A DNA stretch of 64,000 nucleotides from Campylorhamphus procurvoides (lineage: Eukaryota > Chordata > Aves > Passeriformes > Dendrocolaptidae): contig WBMV01002768.1 of the NCBI GenBank assembly GCA_013396655.1, forward strand, positions 1,052,052-1,116,051. The letters are read 5' to 3'. A program made the translations under genes and the position numbers. The notes beneath the pieces were generated by a model. That model saw only the letters and a list, made by a program, of their open reading frames with translations. It did not search any database and was not told the origin of the DNA. Positions within the stretch are counted from its first letter, which is position 1, and each line of letters opens with the position of its first letter. Positions 27,053 through 39,038 of the stretch are shown here, piece after piece.

Positions 27053-27200
27053 ACAATAATAGTTTGCATTTTTATAGCTCCTTCCATCCTGAGATCTCCA
27101 AGAATTTTGCAGTCCTTTATTATCACTTACAACCATTGCTCTCAGCCCCCTGCAAGGCAGGTAACCAAGGTACAAAGGACATTGTACATGCCTGGAGATG
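27053..27200. repeat. Ancient SINE/LINE-like relic
   Basis: The segment aataatagtttgcattttta followed by tagctccttccatcctgaga and tctccaagaattttgcag resembles the widespread amniote motif 'gcatttatatagcgcctttcatc..gaggatctcaaagc'. It then has a gcaaggcaggtaacc block. The family cannot be named by eye. Confidence 0.35.
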
Positions 27201-30200
27201 CACAGAAAACACACAGCACAAACAAGCACAGCCTTTGGACAACTAAGAGTTGAGCCCAGGGAAAGGCAGGATGTGTCCAGGGCCTGTGTATAAATTCATC
27301 CCACCCTCTAAAGACCCACCATTGTTGTTTTGGTTCCCTCTTCCTGCAGGCAACACTGGAAAATGCCACCCTTAGCACAGGTCATGGGAGAATGTTTTAC
27401 ATCCTCTACGTTTGTTTTGTTCTTTCCCAGTGCTGAATATCCATCTCTTTAATCCCACATCCTCACATAGAAAATCTTGACATTTTGCAAGCTGCTCTTT
27501 TTGTAATAAATGTACCCTATTCATTCACCACTTCTTCCAATAACTAATGCTTGAGCTATTTCTGTGTGAGAACTACCTCTCAGTCTCTGTGTATTTCCCA
27601 CATACAATTGTTGCCCAAACAGCCAGAAGGCAAAAACAGAAACGAGGGACTGTGAGCTACCTTAGATAAATTGAATTAAAATACTACAAACTCCAGGCTC
27701 AGTACATCGTGTACCCACTAGATGGGGCAAAAAAGCTATATTGTGATTTAAAAAAAGCTCTCCAGGTGCTCATTTCATGAGTTAAACCTGGTCCTAGCTA
27801 GGGAGAAGGTCTATTAGAAATGTGTAAGAATTCTAGAGAAGCTTCCCCTACTCTCCCATGGGCCATCCGGGCAGAAACTCAAGGTTGCTGACACACTGAG
27901 ATGGTCCTTTCTCAAAACCTTCCTAGAAAATGCTTAGAGGACAAAGTTCAGGTACCAGGTAGGTTTTGCAGGCTGAAATCCCATTAGCACTTACACTGTA
28001 ATTCCAAACCCTACCATCCCAGACCAGTTCAGTACCTGGAAACCAAGTATTTACAGACACATTCATCCCACATCCCTCCTCTAAGGAATTCCTGCAACAA
28101 CTGGAGTGCACATCAAATCTCAGTACAGACCTAAATAATATCAGTCATTTGCCATGAGAGCATATTAAAATGAGCTTTCTAATGACCACAGCCTCCTCTA
28201 AACATCCAGAATTACCAGCTGATAAATGGAATTCTCCTACCTTAAAAGTCTTCTTTTCTTCTCTGTGCTTTACGAGACCACAGTATGAGAAATGAACAAG
28301 AACTTGGGAAAGCTCCACCAAAAAGAAATAAACCAAACAAACGCTTAGTTTGGCAGTGAATTTCAACCTTCTGAACCCAAGGAGATCTGATTGACCAGAG
28401 CTCCTGCCTTCCTGAAGCTGTTTTATAGCACAGCTGTGCCTGCTCACCCAATTCTTGTTATACCCAACACCTGTGCAAAGCCTGGCACAGGAGTTCCCCA
28501 CTTTGCTCCCTGCCTTTGTCCCCACCCTGCAGGGACTTATCCAACAGACCTCTTGAAAACACCCACAAAGAGCACAGAAAAGCCTGATGAAGCACGCAAA
28601 AACCGAGCCAACTCACTATAATCCTGGAGAGCTGGAATGCAGCTGTTTCTGGCCAGAACACCACCAAAGTTTGACCAGGGAGAGGTTTAAGACAGGGAAT
28701 AAGAATCTCCCCTGAGAAATGGGTTGGGTGCTGACTGCCAGAGTGAGCCAGAGCACAGATGAGTGAAAGCAGTTAATTTGCTTTGTCTTGCCTGTGCTTT
28801 GGGTTTCTTATTTCCATGCTGAGAGCTCTGGTGCACCTCCAAGGATGGGAAATTCATCGCTAACAAGCCTCAACCCTTCCTCCACCAGTACCAGACACCT
28901 CCAAGAGGCAGCATGTGGCTCACAATCCCATTGCAGCTAAACATACTAATGCAGTCCCATTAAAGGTTTCACATCAGCTCTGAAAACCTCATCTTCAATC
29001 ACACATCACACACTTGGCCAGGTACTGGACCTCGATTCATCTTTCCCCCACTCCTTGTTTTATAATAAATAATTGTCATGCTTTCAAGGAGGAGGATAAA
29101 TGGGAACAAGTCATTTGAGGTCTGCATTAAAATCAAGTGCTCTCATCTCTGTTTACCTGACCTGCTGGAAACTTTCTTCCAAATCAATAGTTGAGAGCAG
29201 CAGGGTGCACAGTAAAGAGCACTGAGAAAATCTACTTTGTATGGGGAGAACAGAAAGAAATTCTATATTTAAACACCCATGGAGAACTTTTGCCAAACAG
29301 CAACTGCATCTCACCACAGAGACAGATAAATTTCAGCAGAGCAACTCCTAGTCTTTTGAGGACAGAGCTGGAAAACATTCCTGTACAATATTCAGTGTTA
29401 AAAGTCCCTTTCAGCAGAGTTAAGTGAGAGAAGCTGATCCCAGCTCATGTCTGCCTTCCTTATGGTGTCACATCCAGAGCTGAGGGAGGAAGACAGGCAT
29501 CTGTCTGTATGTGCTATAAGGATGGCTGCTCTTGTACACCCCATCTGCTACAAAATTATGTGTTTGGATGTGCTGGGGGTTTTGGATTTGTCAAAGAAGT
29601 ACCCAAATATTGTGCAGAATGGAGTAAAAACCTGCAGCAATAAGGCAGAACTTCCATATATGCCATGGTAGATGCCTGCTTTGAAATACTTCTGTAGGAA
29701 TATTGCTGGTGTGAGACTTTAACCTCCATCAAAAAACTTAGGAACAGAAAAAGCTGCAAAAAAGACACTATTAGTCACACGTTAATTAAGTAGCTATAAC
29801 CTCCTTATTCATCCAAGTGAGAAATAATTGACTAGAGTCGCTGTAGTTTTGGAGTTTTCATGATTTTTCTACCACTACATGATTTTTCTTTACAGCAAAA
29901 ATTAGACACAAGGGTTGGAACACAACAGCTGATGAAAAACCTCATCACTCCCTGTCTTGCCTAAAAAAAAGTCAGGGGATACAATTATACTTTAGATTTA
30001 ATAGCTCTGGGACGGACCCATTGTTTACAGGCTGGTTTAAACTTCATGGATTGGAGTGAAAAGACAAGCAGGACCTCACCCTCCTGGGATAAATCTCTTT
30101 TCCCTTACATGGACTTTTTGTTCATAAAAAAAGCCAAAATATCACTCCCAAGGCAACTCCTTTTCTGTGACCTCAGCCATAAGGTTTACAAACTGGCCAG

Positions 30201-30858
30201 AATTATCTCATGCTATTCAGTCCACAAAAACAGGGAGGAAAAAATTCAAAAACGGCCTGGGGAATTATTCAATTATTCCAGAAACTCTTAGGAAAGGGGG
30301 AAATCGAGGAAGGGCAAACTAAAGCCATTCAGCATTTCCAGGATGTGGCGCTCTTTCAAGCTGAGGAAGGGCAGTATTACCAGCCAACACCAGAGGGAAG
30401 TGCAGCACTGAAATGCAGCCCTTGGCAGGCGAAGAGCAACAGGATTCGGTCTGAGCTTCCAGCCTGGGCTCACACCCTGGGGACAAGGGTAGGAAGGAGC
30501 TGGGACTTCTGGTGGCACCTTCCTCCCTTGTCCCCATCCCATTTACTGTACTCCAAATACATAAGCAAACGTTATCCTTTAAACCCAAGCTTAAGTTCGA
30601 TTGAATTGCATGAAGCTACATTTGTAATTATCCGTGTTTTTTTCTCGTCTGAATTGACCTATTCCATCAGCTCCTCTTTGCCACAACGCCTCTCAAATGA
30701 CAATCTGACCAGTCCCCAAAGCAGGAATCTGAATCCAGCCACTTAGAACTTTGTTTTCGGTATTTCAGAGGTTGAGACAGGAAATCCTACCAGATTTAAT
30801 GGGGATAATAAGCTTTCAGGCTGTACTTTGAACACAACCACAACAATTCTCCATCTTA

Positions 30859-31629
30859 ATGATGCTATGGAATGATTCAAAAACTCTTTGTCAAACAAAA
30901 CCTTTTAAAAAATATTTAGGTTTATGTAGTATGGAGGATTTCTGCAGTAAATTTCTGCCTCTGAATTGCCAGAAAATCCATGGGAGAACTGTATTCCAGG
31001 AGCTCCAGGAGTTCTCAGAAGACCCTTTCTCAGAAGAGGAAAGAAAGTCCCTCGCACTTCATTACCATGAAGGAGCACAACTGAAGGAGCACAATCTGCC
31101 TGGACAGAGAAATGCTGGGGTGACAGATGATTGGTTTGGTGGCCACCCAGCCCTGCTGCCACCACACCTCCATCCCCTCCTCTCTCCCATTCCTGAGCAG
31201 CTCTGCCCTTCACTGGGGGTGCACAGGGACCATCTTCTCTGTCAAACAGCAACTCAGAGCCCAGTTGTCACTCCCCCAGCGTTGATTTTAGCTCAGTGTG
31301 ACACCCTGGATCCCTGCAGGGCCACGGGCTGTCTCCACAGACTCCAGGGAGAAAGGAAAGCAGCTCAGGAGGAGGAAGCTCAAAAGGTTCACCCAGACTG
31401 TGTGTTCTTTAAAATGAGATGTATACAGTGTGGAAATGTTTCCCGGAGCGAAACAGAACGAGAAACAGATGGGGAATGCTTTGCAAACAGGAACTCTTTT
31501 CTTCCCTTGTTTGCCTCCCTTGTTTTGTTTATCCCTCAAAATCCTAACAAGAAGCACAAGCAGGATAATACAACTGCAAGAGCTGCTGCATCCTGCCAGA
31601 GCTGCATAAACAGAGCTCCAAGGCACTGA
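30859..31629 (+). other. Unrecognised 256-codon ATG-initiated open frame
   Basis: This is the longest ATG-started open frame in the window outside the gap. It begins MMLWNDSK and ends with a stop after RAPRH. No domain, signal peptide or membrane segment is recognisable, the sequence shows no repeat structure, and no family comes to mind. The middle part is proline- and leucine-rich in a way typical of chance translation of moderately GC-rich DNA. I regard it as probably non-coding, but it is listed because a frame of this length is somewhat unexpected by chance here. Confidence 0.15.
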
Positions 31630-34600
31630 CCAAGCAACACGTTCATTTTAAATGATGTGTTGAGTAAGGCATCAAGTCTTACCTTGGGCCCCAACCCAGC
31701 AAATGCTGATCCAGGGACTTAATTTTATTGCTGGGAATACAAGAAGTTAAATATGAATACACTTTTAGGACCATGGTCTTAACCAGTAAATCTTAATTAT
31801 TCTTTTTTTTTTTTTGCAGAAGTCTTATGCTCAGTATTATTAGTAGAGGGTAGAGATTTGATTGTGTTTAATTCACCACATCACTCAGATAAAGGCAGTA
31901 GCAGCTGAACTCCAAGCACCATGTAAATTTATTCTCCAATATGAATGTAATGTTGGAGTAAATGATTGCAAAGAGTTACACATGGAGCCACAGACAGTGG
32001 AATTTAATTTACAGAGAACAGCCTCTTTTAGCCATTCATCTAATGAAAATTTAAATATGCAATAAATTGCAGGCACTTCCAGCTGAAGCAGGATGTTGGA
32101 TGATGTTCATTCATATTGAAATGCATCTTTAAGTTCCTCTCAAGCTACAGAAATGCATCTATAACACACACATATACATAAAATAATCCTCTTTGCTAAT
32201 ACAAAGATGTGCATTATTAAAGTCATATTTTCCAGAAAAAATTCATATCATAAACATTAAAAATTGGTCTGTTATGCATGCTTGATGACTACATTTTAAA
32301 TATTTTTTTTTCAGATTTTGGCTTTATTGCTGTTTTATTATTTCTATTTCAATGAACTTTGATAAACTTGATTGATCACTTTCACTTTTGTTTCTCTTCT
32401 CCATTCAAAGGCTATCGTTGTATCCAAAGAGAGGAAAGTTAAAAAGCAAAACTAACTACAGAAAAATGAGAAAAGGAACCAAAGCAATCCTTAACATCAC
32501 TCCTCTGATTTTAGTTGGTTACTCCCTGTCTTTGAGACTAAACAAGATCATCAATCTTTGTGTTATTTCAAACAATTCTACAAAGGAATTAGGAAGATTT
32601 GAAGTGACCACAAACACCCCTGTCCCTTCCTTTTCAATATTCTATCAAACAACAGCATTTTTCATGAAGGAATCTGACAAGGGCCCAGGAATGCAGCTAA
32701 TCAAATCACCACTAAAATAATAATTACAACCAAAGCAAAAGTGAGAAAGAAAGGGCTTTGCAGAAAGGCTGCAGACTTTGCACAACCTCCTGCAGATCAG
32801 CATGTTTTACTGTGTGGGGGAGTGAGGGAAATCCCAGCAGCTTTCTATTGTATCATGTTATTCCTTGGCTCATTCCCCAGCAAATAAATAATCATGATAA
32901 TAAACTGGATTCGTACAAGTGTAGCAGGAACAGACATTGAATCCAAGAGATAAGGCAGCGAAGGATCAAGATGTTTCTTGCACATGGGCTGGAAGTTGGG
33001 GACCTTTTAATATTTTGTTTGCTCAATTGTTCTTCCACTAATAGAGACCAGACTTAGAGAGAGCAGATCCAGCTAAACCAGGCTCTTCCAGCCCAGAGTA
33101 AGTGGATTTCACACCAGTGTGCCAATTTACCAGTGGCTCAGTTAAATCCCACCTGTGTTACTGAACAGAGACTGAAGTGTTGCTCAGAGCACACTGGAGT
33201 CACCCCAGTCTGTGCTGCTGTGCCAAGCAAGTCTCCAGAAGGAATGTAAAGGACTATTTGCTGAATGCAACTCTTTGCCATATGCAAGGCAGAACTCAGC
33301 AGTGCACAGTGAGGAGAGGGTGAAGCCTCTCTTTGCAGAGCCTCAGCTACTCAGCATTCCACAGCCACATTTTAATGACCCACGAGAGGCCGTTCTGCCA
33401 AAGCTGCCCCGGGAAGATGCCATCCCTCCCAGCAGGCAAATCCTGCCCTGAGCATCTCCACGTCCTCCACATGGCCACTCAGCTGACAGAACTGGGCTCT
33501 AGAGGAGAAGAGCTGGAGCAGTAAATCCATTCCCAGGCACATCCCACGGGAAAACCAGGAGTCCTTCCTCACACAGCGTCCCCTATTGCCTTCTAACCAG
33601 AAATAGCTCAAAGCATTTTAAAATGCATATCTTATTTTATCTTTCTTTCACTTGAAGGCTCAGCAAGCTGCACTGGATGTCATCTCCTGCCTTGGAATAT
33701 CTGAAGAACATTTTGCCTCTTATTCCTGCTTGACTCTGCAGCTCTATGTCCAAGTGAAAGGATTAGGATATAAGTTAAGGTGATTTTTTTTTAAATGAGG
33801 AAAATACATTCCAAATTTGAAGGAAATCTGAGCTAGAAAAGCCAATTCTACCACGTCCATGGCCCAATGCCCAGCTGCTCTCTAGTGAAGCCCATGGTGC
33901 TGTACCCAGCATAAACCCATCCCACAATTCCACATCTGCAGCAGAACATGGAGTTACAGCTCCAAGGCAATAAAAGCGAGAGATGAATAAAAAATCCCTG
34001 GTCCTTCAGGAGTGCTCTGCAGCCTTAATAATTCTCCCAGAGCCCAAATCTCATGGCAGAGGTTTGAGGTGAGGTAGATACAGTGAAGGGTGAGAAAGTC
34101 CTTTCACAGCCTCCTGGCCAAAGTACCGGATCCTGCTCTACAAACCAGCTGCTCTTTCTATTTTTAAACACTCTGGAGGGGCTCAAATATTGCAGTGATG
34201 AGAGAAGAGGAGGTTCATGTAAGTACCTTGGCAGATGGATGCTTAGCAAAGGAAGGAAACTATCCCTGCGGGATGAAAGCACAAATAAATGCTTATTCCA
34301 GTCCCATTATCCAGCCCAAACAGGTAAAATAGCTGGACAAAGGTGTTTTAGGCTTTAAGGAATGTTGTTCTTCCACTTTCCCCAAGGCTCGGCAGTTGTT
34401 CCCAACAGGAGCAGTTACCAGTGCAGTAGGAAGTGGGCTGAAGTTTGCTATTTCTTTGGTCTCAGCTTTGTAAAAACTCTGACTAATAATTTTGTCTCCA
34501 TTTTCATGCTGGTTTGAATCAAGTGTGAGGCAGCTGTTCATTTTTCTCAATGATAAATCACCGTTCCCTGACACTTGGAAACTCGGGAGACTGAAAAAAA

Positions 34601-37575
34601 AAAAAAAAGGGGGGGGGGGGGAGTGCTGAGGGTGGACTTAGTTTTATTTTTAATTATTTAGCCCCTTCAGCTGCTCAGCCCTAAAGGCTGAGTGTTGACA
34701 CCACTTCAACATGCAGAGAAATAGTTGGAGAATGGATTTGCCAAGGATGGATAAGGGGTGAGGGGCTGTAGCCCTCCCCCACGGGCCTGAAGTTCCCATG
34801 TGCAATACCTGAGTGTGTAAAATGGCTTAAGCATGCAAATAATTGCAAGATCAGGCTCAAAGTCTAGGAAACAGCAATCGTGCCCTCATTGTTCAGCTTG
34901 GGCTCAGTGATTGCCTTGTGGCAGGCTCCTTTCTCACCTCCCTGGGAGCAGAGGGAGCAGGAGGGAGCAGGGACACCTCTGCCCTGGCTGCTCCTGGCCC
35001 GGGGAGGGGCTCTGCATTCTGGCCCTGGCCCTCCCTCCTTCCCCCTGGGGCAACACCACAATCCACCCGGTAATAATTCAACAGCAGAGTCTGGAACAAG
35101 GACCTTCTGAAGGCATCTGAGCCCTTTTTAAGGGAGGGAAGTTGGGGAGGAGGAAAGCAAACCCCCTGCTCCGTTTCCTGCTGTTGTGCTGGTTATTTCA
35201 GAATATTTCCATTGTTAGAGAGCAAACCCTTTGCATGCCAACAAGGAGGGAGCATCGGGCTGGGAAGAAGGCTAAATTTGGCTCAAATTCCTCAGGAGTC
35301 TGACCTCTTTCTATTTGAAGTCTGTAACAGCACTCCCACTCACTGTCCAGCATCACATTTTGAAGCACTCCCCCCTCAATTAATTCTGCGGTGCCTTGAA
35401 GGAAGTGACAAAAATAATCCCCTTGGAATGCATTTTCCTGTAGGTGAAGGGATAATATCTTGAGTTCCCTCAGGAAAATAGCAGAGGAGCACAGAGGGCA
35501 CAGAGAAGGCTGTTGGTGCGGGAACTTGCACACTTCAGGCACCCAAAAGCTGTTGCACTGACTCAGGAAAATGAGGAGCAGCAGTAAGTGAGCACACAGA
35601 AAAATATCCAGGCTCAGGCCAACAACAGGAAGGCCATCTGAGAAAAAAGAACAGAAAGTTTTTCTGTGAAAATCTGACTGTTTCAAATAAACTGAATATC
35701 ACAGGTTTCATATAGGCCCAATCCTTTCATGGATTTCCATTTTTTCACTACAATTATTGTTAATTTGGGAGACTGCAACACAGTTTTCTACGTGTTTGCT
35801 CTTTTTTAAAATGTGCTTTCAACTTTTAATCTCTTTCCCTATTTGCTCACTAAGAAAGCTTTCATTTTCAGCTGTCAATTAAAAAAAAAAGTGGGAGGAA
35901 GCTTTATTTCCAGGCACATATTTGCTTGTTGAGGGGGAAAAACGGACTGCTTCTCAATGAAAGAGTTTCCATGCAAGGAAGCACAGCCAGATCAAACACA
36001 GAGGCACTAAAGTTACAAGGACATGGGCTGGTCTCTTGGGAAAATCACTCCCAGCCAGCCTGCAGCCAGTCTCACCTACGGATTAGCAATTATACACAGC
36101 CTAGATGTGTAAAAGCAGATTTCTGTTCCTTCTTGTCTGTTGTAACATCTTTGGCAGCAACTCACCCAACCAACAAAACTTCAATATTACAACTTCTATA
36201 ATGTGGATTTGGTCTTTTTTAATTGATTCTGTGAATCTGTCACAGCTAGAGGAAAGAGATTCCCATCTGGGAAAAGTCCCTGGGAGCTACTTCCATAGCA
36301 AATTACATTTTTATTGTTATTTCCTGATTGAGTAACACAGCTGGAGCATAAAAACATGCATAAGTTAGGCAGAGTGAGTAAAGTCAAAACACAACAATCC
36401 TCCCAGATTTCTGTTGGCTGCAGATCCCTGCACATTGATCAGATTCCCCTGGGAATTGCCTGCAGTGCTTGGCTGGAAGGGGGAGGCTGGGATTGGTGTT
36501 ACTTTGGGATTTTCATCTTCCCCTCTGACAGGTCCAGCATCTTCATTGTGCTCCCAGCCTGCCTGGAATGAGTTCCTGGGGGCCAAACACTTCTGATTGC
36601 TCTGGCAATGCGCGTTCCAGCTCAAATACTGTTATTAATAACCCTTAAGTCTCCTCCTCTGCTAAAATGGAATGGATTGGGTGCCTGATTCTGATTTCAT
36701 GGCTGAAATCCATGACTAAACACCCCTTGGTTTCACCACTGACTTTAATGATGTCCTTGCCAATTAATAGTGGGGGTAAACAACAGAACCACAATACCTA
36801 AGGAGTTAAAAGTGACCTCGAGAGAGGAACAAGCAGTGTTTTGTGCCATGTCCTTCTGGATCCTGAATTTTCCTGGTATCCTTCAGTCAGGCAGTGCTTT
36901 TCCCTGTGGGAACAGAGTCCCCAGTGACTGCAGCCAGGGCCTGGTTCTCATCCTGCCTTTGGATGAAGAGGCAGAAAATCAACTGGCACAAGAGGAGTAT
37001 GAGCAGGGATCTGGGAGGGGATGTTTTCCCTTCATTGATACAACAAAATGGAAATGGGCTGTTTGTTTTCCCTAATGTGAGTTACTGTAGCGATAGATTT
37101 GTCATTGCCAGTATTGATTTCCTTCCCTAACATAAACTATTTTTAAAAGTGCCTCTTAAGTGGGTTTTATTTGTTGTGATTTCAGGGTGTTCTTTGCAGG
37201 CCTGCTCTGGGAAGATCAGTAGTGGGATCTGCTTTTCTTTAAAAGTGAAGGGAAAAGTGGAAAGAAGGGAATGTTAGGAAAAAAAGGCAAACAAGAAGGA
37301 TGAACTGAAATACAGCGGGGAACAAAGCAGGGCTATTTGTCCCGCCCAGCCTATAGGAACATGCAGCATGGGAGGGGAGCAGAGCTCTGTCTCCCTATGG
37401 ATCTTACAGTGGGAAGGGCAGTCCCTGCACTGGGGCTGACATGCTCTGGGGTTATGAATTCCAAGTGATGGCCTGGAGGGGGCTCAGAGGGATGCAGAAA
37501 CACAAGGATGAGGTGGAAATTTTGGGGTGCAACTCTTTTGCCTCAGACTCCATCCAGTTTAACCACAAGCAGGGT
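31630..37575. other. Intergenic region upstream of UBASH3B
   Basis: No gene was recognised. A T13-gcag sequence at 31803-31819 matches an ideal 3' splice site but has no partner that I can support. The A15-G13 run lies at 34594. The GC-rich patch around 34960-35060 has few CpGs and no product. Confidence 0.65.
34594..34621 (+). repeat. Poly-A / poly-G run (A15 G13)
   Basis: Fifteen A are followed directly by thirteen G. The poly-A is not preceded by a recognisable retroposed sequence. Run lengths of this kind are error-prone in sequencing and likely polymorphic. Confidence 0.9.
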
Positions 37576-38004
37576 CAAGTGGACCTGTTGGAGCAGGTCC
37601 ACAGGAGGCCATGAAGATGCTCTGAGGGCTGGAGTTCCTCTGCTGTGGAGCCAGGCTGGGAGAGCTGGGGGTGAGAGAAGGTTCCAGGGAGAACTTAGAA
37701 CCCCTTCCTGTGCCTAAAGGGGCCCCAAGAGACAAGGGCCTGGAGTGACAGAACAAGTGGGAATGGCTTCACATTGAAAGGGGACAGGGCTAGATGGAAT
37801 ATTGGGAAGAAACTCTTCCCTATGACACTGGTGAGGTCCTGTCACAGGTTGCCCAGAGGAGCTGTGGCTGCCCCATCCCTGGAAGTGTCCAAGGCCAGGC
37901 TGGATGTGGCTTGGAGCAACCTGGGCTAGTGGAAGGTGTCCCTGCCCGTGGCAAGGAGTGGAATGAGATGGGCTTTACGATCTCTTCCAACCCAAACCAC
38001 CCTG
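37576..38004 (+). mobile_element. CR1 LINE 3' fragment, plus orientation, abutting UBASH3B
   Basis: The fragment matches the avian CR1 3' region in order: caagtggacctgttggagcag, the ggaggccatgaagatgctc block, the cttcacattgaaa/attgggaagaaac block, the ccagaggagctgtggctgccccatccctgg block, and the terminal ccaacccaaaccac. It lacks the ATTCTATG-type octamer repeats that normally end CR1 and stops at ccctg just before the N. A short internal deletion is also visible where gttcagcctggag-type sequence would be expected. It is the longest CR1 copy in the window, is severely 5'-truncated and has no coding capacity. Confidence 0.9.
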
Positions 38005-38005
38005 N
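38005..38005. other. Single unresolved base at a sequence junction
   Basis: A lone N separates the truncated end of a CR1 repeat from the CpG island. The change in composition is abrupt exactly here. It may be a plain ambiguous base call or a join marker between two contigs. Confidence 0.95.
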
Positions 38006-38054
38006 CCGCGCCCGGTGTGGATGGCCCTGCGCGGCCCGCGATGGCTGCGCGCTG
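38006..38054 (+). promoter_or_regulatory. Visible 5' UTR stub of UBASH3B with upstream ATGs
   Basis: Only 49 bases of GC-rich leader lie between the unresolved base at 38005 and the start codon. It holds two out-of-frame ATGs. The one at 38021 has a weak context (T at -3) and opens a frame that stays open through the coding exon. The one at 38041 has a strong context (G at -3, G at +4) and encodes only four residues; its TGA (38053-38055) overlaps the main ATG as TGATG. The in-frame second ATG at 38079 sits in a perfect gccATGg context, whereas the first in-frame ATG has C at -3. No TATA box is visible. Whether all of this is transcribed depends on where transcription starts, which the sequence cannot show. 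Confidence 0.6.
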
Positions 38055-38206
38055 ATGGCCCAGCCCGCCCCGCTCGCCATGGCTGCCAGGGACGAGCTCT
38101 ACAGCAAAGTCATCCCCCGGCGGAACCGCCAGCACCGCGCCGGGACCATCAAACATGGCTCGTCGCTGGAGATCCTGCTCTCCATGGGCTTCCCAAAAGC
38201 ACGGGC
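38055..38206 (+). CDS. UBASH3B: UBASH3B (TULA-2 / Sts-1) first coding exon, partial gene
   Basis: This exon encodes the N-terminus of the ubiquitin-associated and SH3 domain-containing protein B. Known family facts: the protein has a UBA domain, a 2H-phosphoesterase-like region, an SH3 domain that binds Cbl, and a C-terminal histidine phosphatase domain. It dephosphorylates Syk/ZAP-70-type kinases and dampens receptor tyrosine kinase and immune/platelet signalling in the cytoplasm. Seen here: 50 complete codons plus two bases (phase 2), starting MAQ and containing RDELYSKV, PRRNRQ and GTIKHGS, then LLSMGFPKARA. The MGFP at residues 44-47 is the first-loop motif of a UBA domain, so the exon stops early in that domain. 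The PRRNRQ..GTIKHGS segment is typical of UBASH3B and not of the paralogue UBASH3A. The start at 38055 was chosen because the vertebrate protein begins MAQ and has a second Met at the MAAR(D/E)ELYSK position, here 38079. The remaining exons lie beyond 64000. Confidence 0.93.
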
Positions 38207-38212
38207 GTAAGT
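38207..38212 (+). other. Splice donor of UBASH3B exon 1
   Basis: The exon ends ...cgg-gc and is followed by gtaagt, a near-perfect 5' splice site. Reading on past it meets a TAA stop two bases into the intron, in the coding frame. The donor position leaves a split alanine codon, which agrees with the ARA|QKAL junction expected from the vertebrate protein. Confidence 0.9.
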
Positions 38213-38298
38213 CGCCTAAGCGGACCCTTCCCCCCTCCCTTCCCCTCCGCGGAGCTGCTTCAGCCCTTTTTTTCTTTTTCGCTTTACGGCGGAGAGAA

Positions 38299-39025
38299 NN
38301 NNNNNNNNNNNNNNNNNNNNNNNNNNNNNNNNNNNNNNNNNNNNNNNNNNNNNNNNNNNNNNNNNNNNNNNNNNNNNNNNNNNNNNNNNNNNNNNNNNNN
38401 NNNNNNNNNNNNNNNNNNNNNNNNNNNNNNNNNNNNNNNNNNNNNNNNNNNNNNNNNNNNNNNNNNNNNNNNNNNNNNNNNNNNNNNNNNNNNNNNNNNN
38501 NNNNNNNNNNNNNNNNNNNNNNNNNNNNNNNNNNNNNNNNNNNNNNNNNNNNNNNNNNNNNNNNNNNNNNNNNNNNNNNNNNNNNNNNNNNNNNNNNNNN
38601 NNNNNNNNNNNNNNNNNNNNNNNNNNNNNNNNNNNNNNNNNNNNNNNNNNNNNNNNNNNNNNNNNNNNNNNNNNNNNNNNNNNNNNNNNNNNNNNNNNNN
38701 NNNNNNNNNNNNNNNNNNNNNNNNNNNNNNNNNNNNNNNNNNNNNNNNNNNNNNNNNNNNNNNNNNNNNNNNNNNNNNNNNNNNNNNNNNNNNNNNNNNN
38801 NNNNNNNNNNNNNNNNNNNNNNNNNNNNNNNNNNNNNNNNNNNNNNNNNNNNNNNNNNNNNNNNNNNNNNNNNNNNNNNNNNNNNNNNNNNNNNNNNNNN
38901 NNNNNNNNNNNNNNNNNNNNNNNNNNNNNNNNNNNNNNNNNNNNNNNNNNNNNNNNNNNNNNNNNNNNNNNNNNNNNNNNNNNNNNNNNNNNNNNNNNNN
39001 NNNNNNNNNNNNNNNNNNNNNNNNN
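38299..39025. other. Assembly gap of 727 N
   Basis: A run of 727 N lies inside intron 1, starting 92 bases after exon 1. Its length is not a round filler number, so it is probably an estimated size. Both edges are GC-rich and the right edge enters a tandem repeat directly, which explains why the region was hard to sequence. Open frames that appear to run through this gap are artefacts. Confidence 0.99.
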
Positions 39026-39038
39026 GGAGGCGGCGGGG

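Larger units (their letters stand above)
21263..30858. other. Intergenic, no gene seen apart from listed repeats
   Basis: The CR1 tail at 26290 and two or three ancient SINE-like relics are the only identifiable items. A short CpG-retaining patch (30550-30680, with cttaagttcgattgaattgc and taattatccgtg) may be constrained but is weak. Confidence 0.65.

Noticed and set aside
1..38004. miR-100 / let-7a-2 / miR-125b-1 cluster expected somewhere upstream of UBASH3B
   Set aside because: I looked for the mature let-7, miR-100 and miR-125b sequences by eye and did not see them. In human they lie hundreds of kilobases away.
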